39,934 nt of DNA from Cerioporus squamosus (lineage: Eukaryota > Basidiomycota > Agaricomycetes > Polyporales > Polyporaceae): assembly GCA_022592435.1 (NCBI GenBank), contig JABYQS010000263.1:1-39934 (forward strand), written 5' to 3'. A model generated the notes under the pieces. It ran no database searches. It had not been told where the DNA came from and was given only the letters and a program-made list of their open reading frames with translations. Shown here piece after piece: positions 20,612 to 31,749 of this stretch. The first letter of the stretch is position 1, and the number at the start of each line of letters is the position of its first letter. Position numbers and translations under genes: made by a program.

Positions 20612-21639
20612 TTAACGTCGGGTCAATTCACTATACACCTTCCATGTTTCCGGCACGGTCATCCCGCCCGTCAACGCAGGTATCTGCAGCCACATCGCCA
20701 TAAGCTCGAGATCATCTCGACCATGCAATTCCCATTTCCATTTCTTCCCCTTTCTCCCATACCTTCCGAGGTCCAGCGCGCCCGTCCCTTCGCCTCCGAA
20801 TTTCTTGATCTCGTCATAGACAAGACCACTGTCGAGACATCTCCTGCAGTGGACGTTCAGGCCGAAGAGAGCAAGACGGGTCTGCGCGTCGAGCACAGTG
20901 TCATCGGCCAAGCGAGTGTGGGAGACGGGGAAATAGTTATTGACGACGAAGCCGCCATTGTCCTTCACGCAGAACACGATCGGGAGGATGCCAGCGATCG
21001 ACGGGGTCTCCGCAACTTTGAAAGGCCCTTCGCTCTTCTTGCAGCTCGCCATGAGGCCATCCCACTGGCTCTGGAGCACTTCCGCGTCGTCTCGGTGCAT
21101 GAGGTCGAAGGAGACGAGATGGAACGGTGCCGCAGGATTGCCGTTCCAGATCCTGCGTATCTTGAGATGACACACGACGCCCCGCGGTGTGGAGAGGGCG
21201 TGTGCGACCCCGCCTCCGAGGTAGACAGTGCTATTGAGCAAGGTCTTGAAAGCCGTGGAGTGTATAAGGATCCAGTCGTGGACAATCTTTGCAAGGTTGA
21301 TGGGGGACGGGTTCGTAAGCTGGGTCGCCGGGCGGGACCGTTCGAATTCGCGCCGGCGACAGAGGTTCCTGTTGCGCAGATTGAAGTGGATAGACATCAT
21401 AGCTTGTCAACCCAGTCTCGGGAGCTGGGAGCATAGACAGGAATGAATGCCTACTTGTGTGAAGGCCAGGCCGCTTTCTGGCACTCCTTGCTACAATACA
21501 ACATCGTCGAGCACCCGCCGCAGCGCTTCAACGTTTCCGTGGTGCCCTCGCGCTTGCATTGGTCGCAGCGCGGAGCGTGTCCGGGAGCGACGAATGGTAG
21601 TGGTATGGCTGGTAGATCGTTCCAGTCGTCTTCATCCAT
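20612..21639 (-). CDS. MYND zinc-finger protein, body type 1
   Basis: Exons 21639-21455 and 21368-20612 (intron 86 nt, AA|G) give 313 aa. Ligands: Cys25, Cys28, Cys40, Cys43, Cys49, Cys53, His61, Cys65. The finger is nearly identical to that of the 18998 gene (KREGTTETLKRCGGCSTMLY). Body: NPSPINLAKIVHDWI, LSTPRGVVCHLKIRRIWN, GNPAAPFHLVSFDLMHRDD, QWDGLMASCKKSE, FCVKDNGGFVVNNYFPVS, HCRRCLDSGLVYDE, GRYGRKGKKWKW. A 333-codon antisense frame covers the whole body exon; I read it as a mirror of the GC-rich codon pattern. Last MYND locus of the array. Function unknown. Confidence 0.87.
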
Positions 21640-24600
21640 AGTGGAAAGACGGTTGAGGGTGGCTCGGCGACGTTGTTGTACGATTTGAAACTAGTACTGA
21701 GTTCTGTAAGTGGCAGTGGCCACGCGGACTGATGTAGTCACGGGACAGAATGATATGAAGGAGGGCACTTGCCAATCCCGGTCGGATGAGAGTCCGGACG
21801 ACGTTGAGAACATGGGGACATACGCAGTGTCAGGGTCAAAAGGGAAGGATGAAGTGACGCTGTTCCAGGAGCTTGCGCACAAGGAAAACTAAATACTGTA
21901 CTACACTCAGTAGATGGGTCGCCCCCGAGTCCATCATCACTTACCGACCTCTTCAAGTCAACATTTCGATGTATGCCATGCCTATCAACTTCCCGCTGCA
22001 CATCTCACTCATGTGCTTGCGTCCGCCGTGAAGCACCCTGAGTAGCCCATACGTGCTTGAGGCTACTCGAGCCATCGAGACCGCCACAACATCTCGCTCT
22101 CTCAGAGGGCAGCATTTGGCCGGACGATGTCCAAGCCATATCGTGTCATCCGCCTAGGCGTTCCGTGTGCAATGCGCGGTAATTACGGCCGCAGACGAGC
22201 ATTGAGCGGACATGGTTTTACGCCATGCGCAGCCCTGCAGAGCCCACAAGGCGTCCTGGAACATATTGTAGTCGAGATAGTTCCAATGAACGACGAGGCA
22301 CTTGATTTGCTCTTGCGTGGTGCACAAACTGACGAATCGCATTCTGCAAGAATACTCAGCTGCGACCCAACCCTCCTGAATCTCTGAGAACGCCGCGGCT
22401 TCACTCAATACGACTCGTGGCCCAGTCACACGATTCGTCGCACGACACGTCCTCGAGCACGAATTGGATGCGACACACTCTGCAGAAGGACTGGGGACGC
22501 GGACAGCGTCAGAAGCCCTCGAGCTCATGACAGGATGTCCGGGGTCACAGGGCGCATGCATTGCATGAACGAAGCTGCCCCCGCGTCAGAGCCCATCGAT
22601 TATCGAGGTGTGCTGACGGCCGCGGCATGGCTATGAAGTCGCCAATGATAGCCTGCAAGAACACGATCCAGGCACTGCGCTTGTCCAAGCGTCCATGGAG
22701 ACGGTCGGGTGCTCGGCGCTCGTGTATTACGTCGAGCACGAACGCGTAACACCGTCATATGAGCCTGCACGATGATGAAATGAGCGACGCTGCGACACCG
22801 CAAGTACTGCGGCGTAAACGGACGATGGACGCACTTCACGATCCAGCACAGATAGAAGGACACCGAAGAGGGTGCAGCGGGGACTGTGTGCAGCATGCTT
22901 GGATACGCAGACCTTGTGGTTCGAAGCAGAAGGGGTGCTGGGCTGAACATTGCATCGGTGTGAGTACAGCTGCACACATGTTGCCGCGGAGACATCACAA
23001 GACCGGAGGTATCTCTACAAACGCGCAGGAAGCGGTTTGAGTGCCTTCCTGCCTGCGCTCGATTCATCGAGAAGCACGATCAAGTCTCGGGGCTCATGAG
23101 AAGCAATCGCCGGGAATCTGGAGTGTGGCCCTCGCCATATAAGTACGCGCATAGAATCATTGAATCCCGCAGTCATCTAGATTTGAAGGCCAGCGTACCC
23201 GCGCAATCCGGAGATGAACGTGGAAACAGACCGGGATGACGAGTCGAAGATGTCAATTGCGTACAACACCGTTCAATGTCGGCGCTTCCCATCAGAGGGA
23301 GTGATATATCGTGCACTCTCAGAACTCGAGTAGCGGACGCGAGTCACTTGCTCTGGTGCAATGTCACTGTGTTCGGATATGGCTCCGACGATAGGATATT
23401 AGCGCTCATACGCAGCAGCCCCGTGCTTGCCCCGCATGAGAGACAAGTTTGACAGACCCGTAGCAAATACCCCTCACGTTCAAGAGCCAGGTCTGCGACG
23501 TGCGTAACAGGACACGTCAAGCCCGTCCTTGGTCCGTGAATCAGAGCCATCCAGCCGCTGATCTCGTAAATGCGGGGACAGTTCTGAGGCTATCCACTCC
23601 CATTAGCACGCCCAGAGCCCTTGGCACGCCGCGGCTGTCAGTCCGACGATAGTCATACTCTACAAATCGCTACCGTGCAAAGAACCCCAGTAGCATGAAG
23701 AGCGTAACCGCCCCGGACACGGGGGGATAATGCGTAAGAAATGTGGGCGATGGGTACTCCTCCGCCATTGAGTCCGGCCAGAGTGGAGCCAAGACATCTG
23801 ACACTGGCATGCGCAGACATAGAGGGAACAGAAGTTGAGTAACTCATTACTCACTGAGCATCATGATCTGAGGCCGCCACATTTGACGTGTATACCAAAC
23901 TCTTGCGAGCGGCGTCTCCGGGCGGCGCAAAAGCGGATGCGCATGTTCCGCCAGGTACGGCGGCCGAAGACGTTCATACGACCTGAGCAACCTGAGCAGC
24001 CCAGCTCGTTCAATGTTTCACCCACCAACATGCGTAGGAAGGCACACCTGGATCATGGATGCAGCGGTTCCCACCCTGGTAACGCAGTCACGCGGATGGA
24101 CAGGTGGTTGGGAAGAATGCCATACGGGGTCGGGCGGAGTCGAGGGGAAACATCGCGGTGATGCGTACTTGCAACCAGTATAGGGAACAGAGAGCCCATC
24201 CCTGGCCGGAAAGTCAGCGATGGTCCGCCACGGCAGAAAGATCTGACGCGAAAAATCTTGTTACTTCTATACAAGTAACGATGCTCGAGCTCACCTGCAG
24301 GGCCTGCCGATCTCCCTGTTCAAGTTCCGGTCGAGATCTGTCACCCCTTCGTACGCTGTAGACGATCACACAGCCTATGAAAAGTCTGGCTGAGAATAAC
24401 CACCTGTATTTGTGCGTCAGCATGAGAACGACACCCATGGGAGGTTGGCCGTAAATAGCTTACTGCCACACTGAGAGTCGAGAGCCTCGGTAATTAGGCA
24501 GGTAGGTGATTCCCTGAAGCATATTTGCACGCGCTGTGAGACCAGCTGGACGATTTCCTTACAGCAGGAGACGGCAACGACTCGAACGCGTGCCTCCATT

Positions 24601-26000
24601 CCTCCGGACGTTCTCCATGAGAACAGGGGCACAGTCGACAACCCTAATGCCTCCTTCTCGCCACACAGACGTCGGCGGTCGCCGCCGTCAGTCACGGTTA
24701 GGAAGCACGGCGCAAATATCCGGCGAGCTGTACCGAGCAACACGAGATAAGCCAAACTATCCTGATCCTCTTGAGTTACATAACTTCCGTACCTTAAGAC
24801 AATGTGATTGTCGCAGCGGTGTCGTCACCCCATGCCTCCAATCGTCCACGATGGCGCGAACGGCCGCTGGCTCAAGCAACGCCGCGGTCAACCTGGGTGA
24901 GGCTAGGGTCAGGAGGCAGGCAGCGTGATCGGAGCCGGTACGCACTCCGAATGCTTCCCAGCGAGAATGGACGAACTGGTTCCCTTGAAACCGTTCGAGC
25001 CCCGACATCGTCGCGCGGGTCTAAGCCACACCGTGTCCTCCGCGGAACCTGTGTCGAAAACCGCAGTGCCCGCAACTTCCTAGAGTATCCCGATAGGACC
25101 GGTAAACTGCAGAGGGGAGAAAGTGCGGTGCGTCAATGGAGATATATGATTGCGTCCGCGAAACTCGCACATTCGTCTTCGAGACCTGCTTCTCATCGAT
25201 TGTGCAATAGCGAGGCGACGATTTGCAGAATGGATGGTATTTTCCCCGCACTGGTGCAGAGAGTATCGGCTGGGAGATAGGCACACAATGAAACGGCGAA
25301 ATCGGACCTGGAGAACCGGTCGTCAGCGACACCCATGCTGCCATCCCTCCGCTCACCCGTGAAGATCACCTTCGGAAGCGCAACGGTGTCCCGAGGATGC
25401 GCCGAGCTCGCACACTGCACACGCAGATTTTCGAGAATATGACAGGTGTGGGGGTCCCGGGCGGACAGGAGCGGGGATGTTGAACTGCAGACGTGTATGA
25501 TGGTTGGCCCCTGTGATAATTTATCAGCGGTCCTCGTTCGCAATCAACGCTAGGGTGGTACGCACTCTCACCAAGGCCTGATGTTGGAACTTTGCTCCAA
25601 GCACGCGAGAGGTAGCGATAACACGCATCTCCACCCCTGCGACCAAGGCCGGTCTAGAAGGTTCACGGTGACGACTCGGTAGTCTCGGGTAGTGGTTGCA
25701 CGTTCGTCGTCCCGCACCCCGGATGAACAAGCTCGAGCCCAGGTTCTGGGACCGAGGCAGGGTGGGTTGGTCTAGGAGAAGCGAGCGAAACCTCAAGGAG
25801 ATGCGCTCACCGTCACATTTGCTTCCGTGATGCAGATAAGAAAAAGTCTCCATCCCGCCGGCGCACAGCGCCCAAACGCGGGAAAGCCTTCGTCTTGCGG
25901 ACGGCAGCGAACGTTGCACGAAAGGATGTTCCCGAAGCGCAGACGACCGCCGATCGCAGTCGCAAAGGTTCCCAAGTGCCACGACCGACTTGCTGAATGC
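21640..26000. other. Gene-poor stretch, first part
   Basis: 4.4 kb without a supported gene. Frames up to about 160 codons occur on both strands but none has a recognisable domain, a consistent exon chain or a paralogue in the window. The sequence is not AT-enriched, so there is no sign of heavy RIP. No tRNA was recognised. Confidence 0.4.
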
Positions 26001-29000
26001 GCTTGCTCTGGCCCCCAGTCGACCTCGCCCAAGGTAGTAGAACTGAAAGCAAGGAGGTCTCGTCAGTGGCGAGCGCAGACAGCGAATTAGAGTCCCTCCA
26101 CAGTGCGCTACGCCCGAACCAAACCGCACTCACTGGCGCCGACATAGAAACGATCGTCCCTCGCCCAAAACGTCGAGCCGCGCACCGTCCCGAAGCGCAT
26201 ACGTGGCCGCACTCAGAAGATGCATCAACTCAGAACAATGCATGCGAGATGCGGCCCGCGGCTGCGAGAACGTCGGAAAAGTCGTGGGACCGCGTCGCAG
26301 TGCGCGGGGGCCCCGCTGTCGTAAGCCCTGTAGGGCAGACGTCACCCACGCGAGCTGCGACAAGCGTAAAGTGCATGCATCTATGTCTGTGTGACAGGGA
26401 CGTGGAAGCAGAGTGGGTTGCGCAGTACTGGTACTGTAGTCCACCAGTACCAGCACCGAGCGGAGATGAGAGGCTCGGTCCCGCCACTAAGCTCTAAGTC
26501 CCTGCGGGCTCACACGCCCTCGGGAGGACCTGAGACTGGGATGATAACAAAGGATGACTGCTTACCATAGTGGACATCGGCGATGGGGCGTCAGCTCGCC
26601 GCGGGTGTCGAGCGTGTAATTCCGTTCGGGATATGACCACACGCACGCCGTCCTGCCACGCAATGCTCCGTCAAGTTCCTGGGCCAGCGCAGCTTGGGTT
26701 AAGCAATCATTGCTTACTTTCCGCGGAGAGATGGGAGACATCCACCCGGTTCCCGAGAGGCTCGGAGGTGGCTCTCGTAATGGGCGGACGTCGCTGTGGC
26801 TTCCTACAAATTCGGTCTGTCGATGTGTGCATGGAAGACGCAATGGGCGACCGCCACGACAGCACATGTGCGCTCCTGAAGCCTCCTGTCAGCAATCGTT
26901 CACGACAGTTAGCGCGTCCATCGTTTGCACAACAACGAACACCACCACGCACCTCGCCCCGAGCCTTCAAACTTCAAGTGCGTCCGCGACTCCGCGATCC
27001 TCTAAAGCCTCGAGGCTAATGCTCGGAGAAACGTGCGCACCGACATCACGGCGTAGTCTAATGAACTCATCATGAGGAGCAGCTCGAGCGTACGCGCGTT
27101 GCGTGCTGTTGCGTGGCAGGCTCGTCCCTGACAACTCGCGGATGCATCCGGGCGCACGCACCCAACCAAGATCTCTCCTCCTGCATGACCCGTCGTTACG
27201 CGTCCCCTCGCCTAACGGCCGCGGGCCTGCCAAGCCGCCTGCGGTCTCGACCGTCGATGTCCGAGCAGCTCGCGCCCTCGATGCCGGATATAGGTCTGCC
27301 GCGCCTCGTGCGGCGGGCGTGGGGGGCGTGCCAGGAGTCGCGCGCCTGGGGGTCGGAGGGCGGGTCGGGCGGCGACGTACGTACGGCAACCGGCCTACCG
27401 TACGCGAAGGCGAGACAGGGCGCTCCGACGTGTCCCGCAAGTGAACGTGGTTTCGCGCGTCGCGACTCGCCGCTGCCACTCCAGCATGTCACTCTTTACG
27501 CGAAAGTGGCGGGCACGAGGCGGCGGACGCGAGGCGAGATGGTTAACGGACGCACTTTCGTCGTGGATGCGCACGATGCACCGGTCGCGGTCGGACTGGA
27601 ACGCGGGCCTCTGGCCGGGAGACGTCACTCGACGACGACTGAGATAACAGATATAACAGGGTTCTGAGTCCGAGTCGGAAGTCAGAGTCGCCCTGAGGCT
27701 TGAGGCCTGAGGGGCTGAGCTATCAGTCTGAGAAGGAGGGATATTTCACTTTGTTCTAGAAGTCGTCGACGTCCATCGGGTTGCCACACGACGACCGGTG
27801 CAACGAAGTCGGAAGATGAAGGAATACTGGGGGTACAGTGCGACTGCGCTCCAGAGCGCGTAGCAGTTTGTAGAATGGTAGCGCAGTATCTCACCTTCTC
27901 GATCTTGCACTGTACGAAGTGAGCATGACGCAGATGAGTCGACGGCCGAGGATGACATCGAGAGTGCTGCACAGTACACTGTACAGCATTCGGACGAATG
28001 CGCGGTGCGCAGCAGCGTTCACGTTGTGACGGTTCATGCAACCTTCAATATGAATTCAAAACCGGGAGGCTGGTCGTGACGTACGTCGTGAGCGCACATC
28101 TCACCATACGCAGCGACAGACGCGAACGCACCTCACGTCGCAACAACTCCTCGAACGTTCGGAACGCGCGCCCCGAGTGCGCTGCGAACGTCCAGCTTCG
28201 ACGACGGACGCTCCGGGCGGCGGCGTCAAGCGGCCATCGTGCACCACGAGGGAAGCAAGCACCCCGGGGAGACTTCGAGAAGCCACGTATTTGTAGGCGG
28301 TGTTCCAGCTGCTCCGGAAGTGCCGCATGCGTGCTCGAGGACCCCGCGGCGACTGAGGGGAGCGCGCGCAGGCGAGACGCAAGACGCAGCGTCGGAAAGC
28401 GTCCGGGGCGTCCGACGGACTGGCAGTGGAAAGAGCTCGAACGTGCACGAACAGAACAGAGACCTCCGGGTCCTAGGCCTCAAAGCTTGGATCCACGGGG
28501 ACACCGCCAAATGGGCAGCAAAACAAGCGCAATGGAGAGAAGCTGACCTCGGAGATCCCTTGCCACTACAGTAGAAGTCGGCAGGCCTGCCTCTCGCAAG
28601 GGCCACAATCGGCGGCCCAGATTGGCTCGAGTCTCCTCCAGCCTCGAACTCTTCGAGGCTCAGGCTCGGGAATTCGCGCGCAAGAGAGAGCGCGTGCGCA
28701 TGCAGCAGCGACACAGCCTCTCCCCCAGCGAAATTGCCGCAATCCGTGGTCCGACTCCGAGTGCGCAGCGACGTCGACGCCTGAGCCTATCGGGCGTGCA
28801 TTGAAGTTCTGAACTCTGGGGGGCCTGGAGAACGCCGGCGAATGTGGAGGAAGGGAAGCACGCCTGCCGCTGCCGTACATGGTACGAGTATGTACGCTCT
28901 CGCGCTTGGGCTTGCTTCTTCGGAGCGAGGAGGCTCGTAGCGACGCGACGAGCGTTGACCCGTGGAGCTCGAGTGAGCCGGACATTGGAGGCCGTGGAAC

Positions 29001-30234
29001 TTATGAGACGTTACGCGTTACGAGACGTCGAGAGTAAGTAACTTGGTTTGATTGCCTGGCGATGGTATGCCGAGTCGCAGGTAGGGGTGGAGCGGTTTGT
29101 ATGGGCGTGTATGGGTCCATCACGAGGACACGGGACACGCGCCATCCATGACAAGCACTGACAGGCCTACATACGATTGAACGCCTCCGAGTCCGAGTCC
29201 TAGAGCTGAGATCCTAATCAGGCCTGCTGTTGGATGTGCCGTCGACGCGCAAGCTCGAAGATCTAGCTTTATACAGAGCATACGTGAGCGCATGAGATGT
29301 ATGGAAGTTGCGGCACGCACCTCGGTCTGGACGGCGAAATGGGCGCGATCATACTAGGACACGGGGTCCGACAACGATCGATGTACTCACAGACTCCAGT
29401 ACTGAGTACAGTGCAGTACAAATTCAATGCTGCGCAACCGGGCCTTCGCCATAGCTGTGCGTCCATTCGCGACGTCCGAACGACGGTGCCCTCGTGCGAA
29501 CTGCGGACGTCGTGTGCCAGGAAGTCAGACCGAATGACATCGACATTGACATTGACCGGCCGTAGACACCTCCGAGTCGGCTCTGCTCCGAGCACGTCTC
29601 GGTCTCTCTCGTCTCTGGCAGGCGGGCCAACAATACCCTGCTCAAATGCAAAGATGTTATTCTTAGAGCTTAGAGTCCCGGCGAACATGCGAACGGGGAA
29701 CGGGGCACGCACGGAGGACGAGTTGAGGAGGAGCATCGCCTTTCCTGGTGGTAACGGGATGCTGCGTCGCGGCTTCTATACGATGGGAGTCGCCTCCATC
29801 GGGCCCTGTGACGCAGCCGATCCAGAGGGAGGCAGCTCGTATACACATACATATCAGCGGAAGGTTGTGTGAACGATCGTGCGTGCTGGGGATGGCAGTG
29901 AGACGATGGGCTTCAGATTGGCGGCGGTGAGCCGGGGCGACCGTTCCTTTGAGCGAGTATCGGCGAGTTGGCCAGCTGTGCGAGTACGAGCCTCGAGGGA
30001 GCAGGTCGGGAGCTCTCGATGAATTGAAGATGCGGGCTGGAAGGGTTACACCCTGTTACACCGTGCACCTCCACGGGTCGAGCGAGCGATGGATACAATA
30101 GATAACAGGGCGGCCTGTGAGAGTGCAGGAGACTCGGTTTCGGACAGGTTCAAGTACGGACAAAGGAAGGCTAGCTTGAGCTGTGATGCATGAGCCTATG
30201 TATGAGGACCCCGCAAGTACGACAGTCACCGTGC
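26001..30234. other. Gene-poor stretch, second part, CpG-rich
   Basis: 4.2 kb, notably CpG-rich between 26.9 and 28.8 kb. The frames (up to 191 codons) are rich in Arg, Ala, Ser and Pro on both strands, as expected from chance openings in such DNA. No domain recognised. A short perfect inverted repeat lies at 26425-26450. Confidence 0.4.
26425..26450. repeat. Short perfect inverted repeat
   Basis: GTACTGGT at 26425-26432 and its reverse complement at 26443-26450 enclose a 10-nt loop. Function unknown; it may be chance. Confidence 0.5.
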
Positions 30235-30864
30235 TCAGCGTGTCCTCCGACCCATCCGGGGGTACCGGTGCAGCCGACCAAGAAATCTGAGATACTTGCC
30301 GGGCGGTATGCAAGATGCGCCCACGCTGTCAGCTGCTACGATCCAAGCCTGCGAGATGGGCGACCACGATGAGATTAGTGAGAGTTTGGATGCCTTGAGA
30401 TGCACGTCGTCGCAAACACGCGGATCGATCGCGATGGGAGGATGAGGGACCCGGGACCGGATTGAGGCTTGCATCTGTGTTCCTGTTGAAGAGGAGAAGT
30501 CTGGAGTGCACGGGTATCTGGGAATCGGCGTATCGTCACTCGTGTATCGGGACATCGACAGGCTACAGCTGAATGCGCCGTGATTGCGAACGCATAGCAG
30601 AAACCGCGCGGACGGAAGGTTCGGAGGCGGTGGCGTCAGCTCTGCGCCGGGGTCCGGGCTGGAGAACACTGATGACACGGACTCCGGAGATGACGAAGAG
30701 CTGACAACTGCGGTGTGTTGATTGTCAATGTCTACGTCTTCAAGTTCCTCGCGGCCAGATAACAAGGACCAAGAGGTTGTGGGAGCGAGGCTGTGAGTGT
30801 ACGCTGCGCGGGTGGCGTCGAGGAGGACAAGACAGAGAGCATGCATCTGATCGTGCAGCATCAC
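30235..30864 (-). CDS. Possible hypothetical protein exon, Ser-rich
   Basis: A 209-codon frame from ATG 30864. It has an acidic patch (REELEDVDIDNQH), a Ser run (VVSSSSSPESVSSVFSSPDP) and T-P-P-P-P-N. This low-complexity Ser/Pro/acidic style is common in fungal regulatory proteins and is less typical of chance frames, and the upstream region on this strand is C/T-rich like many fungal promoters. It would be divergent to the gene at 31750. No domain recognised, and no intron chain confirmed. Chance opening remains possible. Confidence 0.3.
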   Translation of the reverse strand: MMLHDQMHALCLVLLDATRAAYTHSLAPTTSWSLLSGREELEDVDIDNQHTAVVSSSSSPESVSSVFSSPDPGAELTPPPPNLPSARFLLCVRNHGAFSCSLSMSRYTSDDTPIPRYPCTPDFSSSTGTQMQASIRSRVPHPPIAIDPRVCDDVHLKASKLSLISSWSPISQAWIVAADSVGASCIPPGKYLRFLGRLHRYPRMGRRTR

Positions 30865-31749
30865 AAGACCTGGACGGTGGACTGGTAGCCAAGACCGAGG
30901 ACACTTCCGTTCTGGGCAGCGTCAGTCAAGTGATCGACGGCGGCGGAGAGCGGGGCAGCAGCTGGCAGCAGACGCGCCCGATGGAGGCTCTAGACCGGAG
31001 GCGGGCTTGGAGGCGGGAGGCGGATGACTGTTCTAGGAAGGCCGGCCGGGCGGTGAACGGCACAAGAGCGCGCTGTCACGGTCGATCGATCGTAGCAGTG
31101 CGTGTGCGGGGTAGGGCAGCCTATTTGATTCCGCGAACGGCCCTGGGACCCTCTATTCGAGAACAGCCATGCAGCCTGGGGGTTCTGCTGCAACCAGAGG
31201 AGCTGGAGGAGAAGAGCAGACGGGAGAAGGTCGGGAAGAGGAGAAAGGCCGGAGGGACGCGTCGAGTCGAGGAGCGAGATCTGAGTGGAGATGGATGATG
31301 CTGGGAATCTGAGATGGGATGGAGCGCGCAGAGGCGATGGACGTGAAACGGAGAGTTGCGAGACTGACTGGGCGTTGTTAGGGGCACTCGCGCAGGAAAT
31401 GGGGTCTCCTTGGCGGCGACATACTGGTATCGAGTGCAGTTCAGCTGGGTGCAGCAGCGACAGAGCAGAGGTGCACGCTGGCGGCGACGGACGCGGGCGG
31501 GGGACGAGGGCAAGGTGGACTTGGGAAGGAACGTAATGGACGCACGTGTTAAGCGCAGGCGGAAGGACCCCGGGGAGCGCGGGATGCTTGGCAGGGAGGG
31601 AGAGGCGGGAGCGAGAGGCACTGGCGGTGACTGTATCTTCTTTTATCTGGACTGCGACGTCGTTCTTTGGCTACTTATCCTATTCGCTCCCTTCTCTCTG
31701 CCCTCCTCTCTCTGCCTCGCTCTGCCCTGTCCACCAAGTCTCAAAGTGC
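30865..31749. promoter_or_regulatory. Upstream region of the Ser-rich gene
   Basis: 885 bp before the ATG at 31750. The last 120 bp on the plus strand are C/T-rich (ctccc/tctctctgc runs), typical of fungal core promoters. The reading frame of the gene stays open upstream to 31546, but the ATG at 31750 starts the part with protein-like composition. Confidence 0.4.

Noticed and set aside
20435..21436. 333-codon plus-strand frame opposite the 20612-21639 MYND gene
   Set aside because: It is the antisense mirror of the body exon, with no domain and no splice or promoter evidence; the sense strand has family-conserved blocks.
22154..22561. 135-codon minus-strand frame with protein-like composition in the gene-poor stretch
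   Set aside because: No recognisable motif, no exon chain and no paralogue; cannot be supported.
24980..25010. gttcgagcc resembling a tRNA T-loop
   Set aside because: The surrounding 75 bases do not form an acceptor stem, D-arm or anticodon arm.
26570..27667. Several overlapping Arg/Ala/Pro-rich frames on both strands
   Set aside because: Expected from chance in CpG-rich DNA with few stop codons; none shows a domain.
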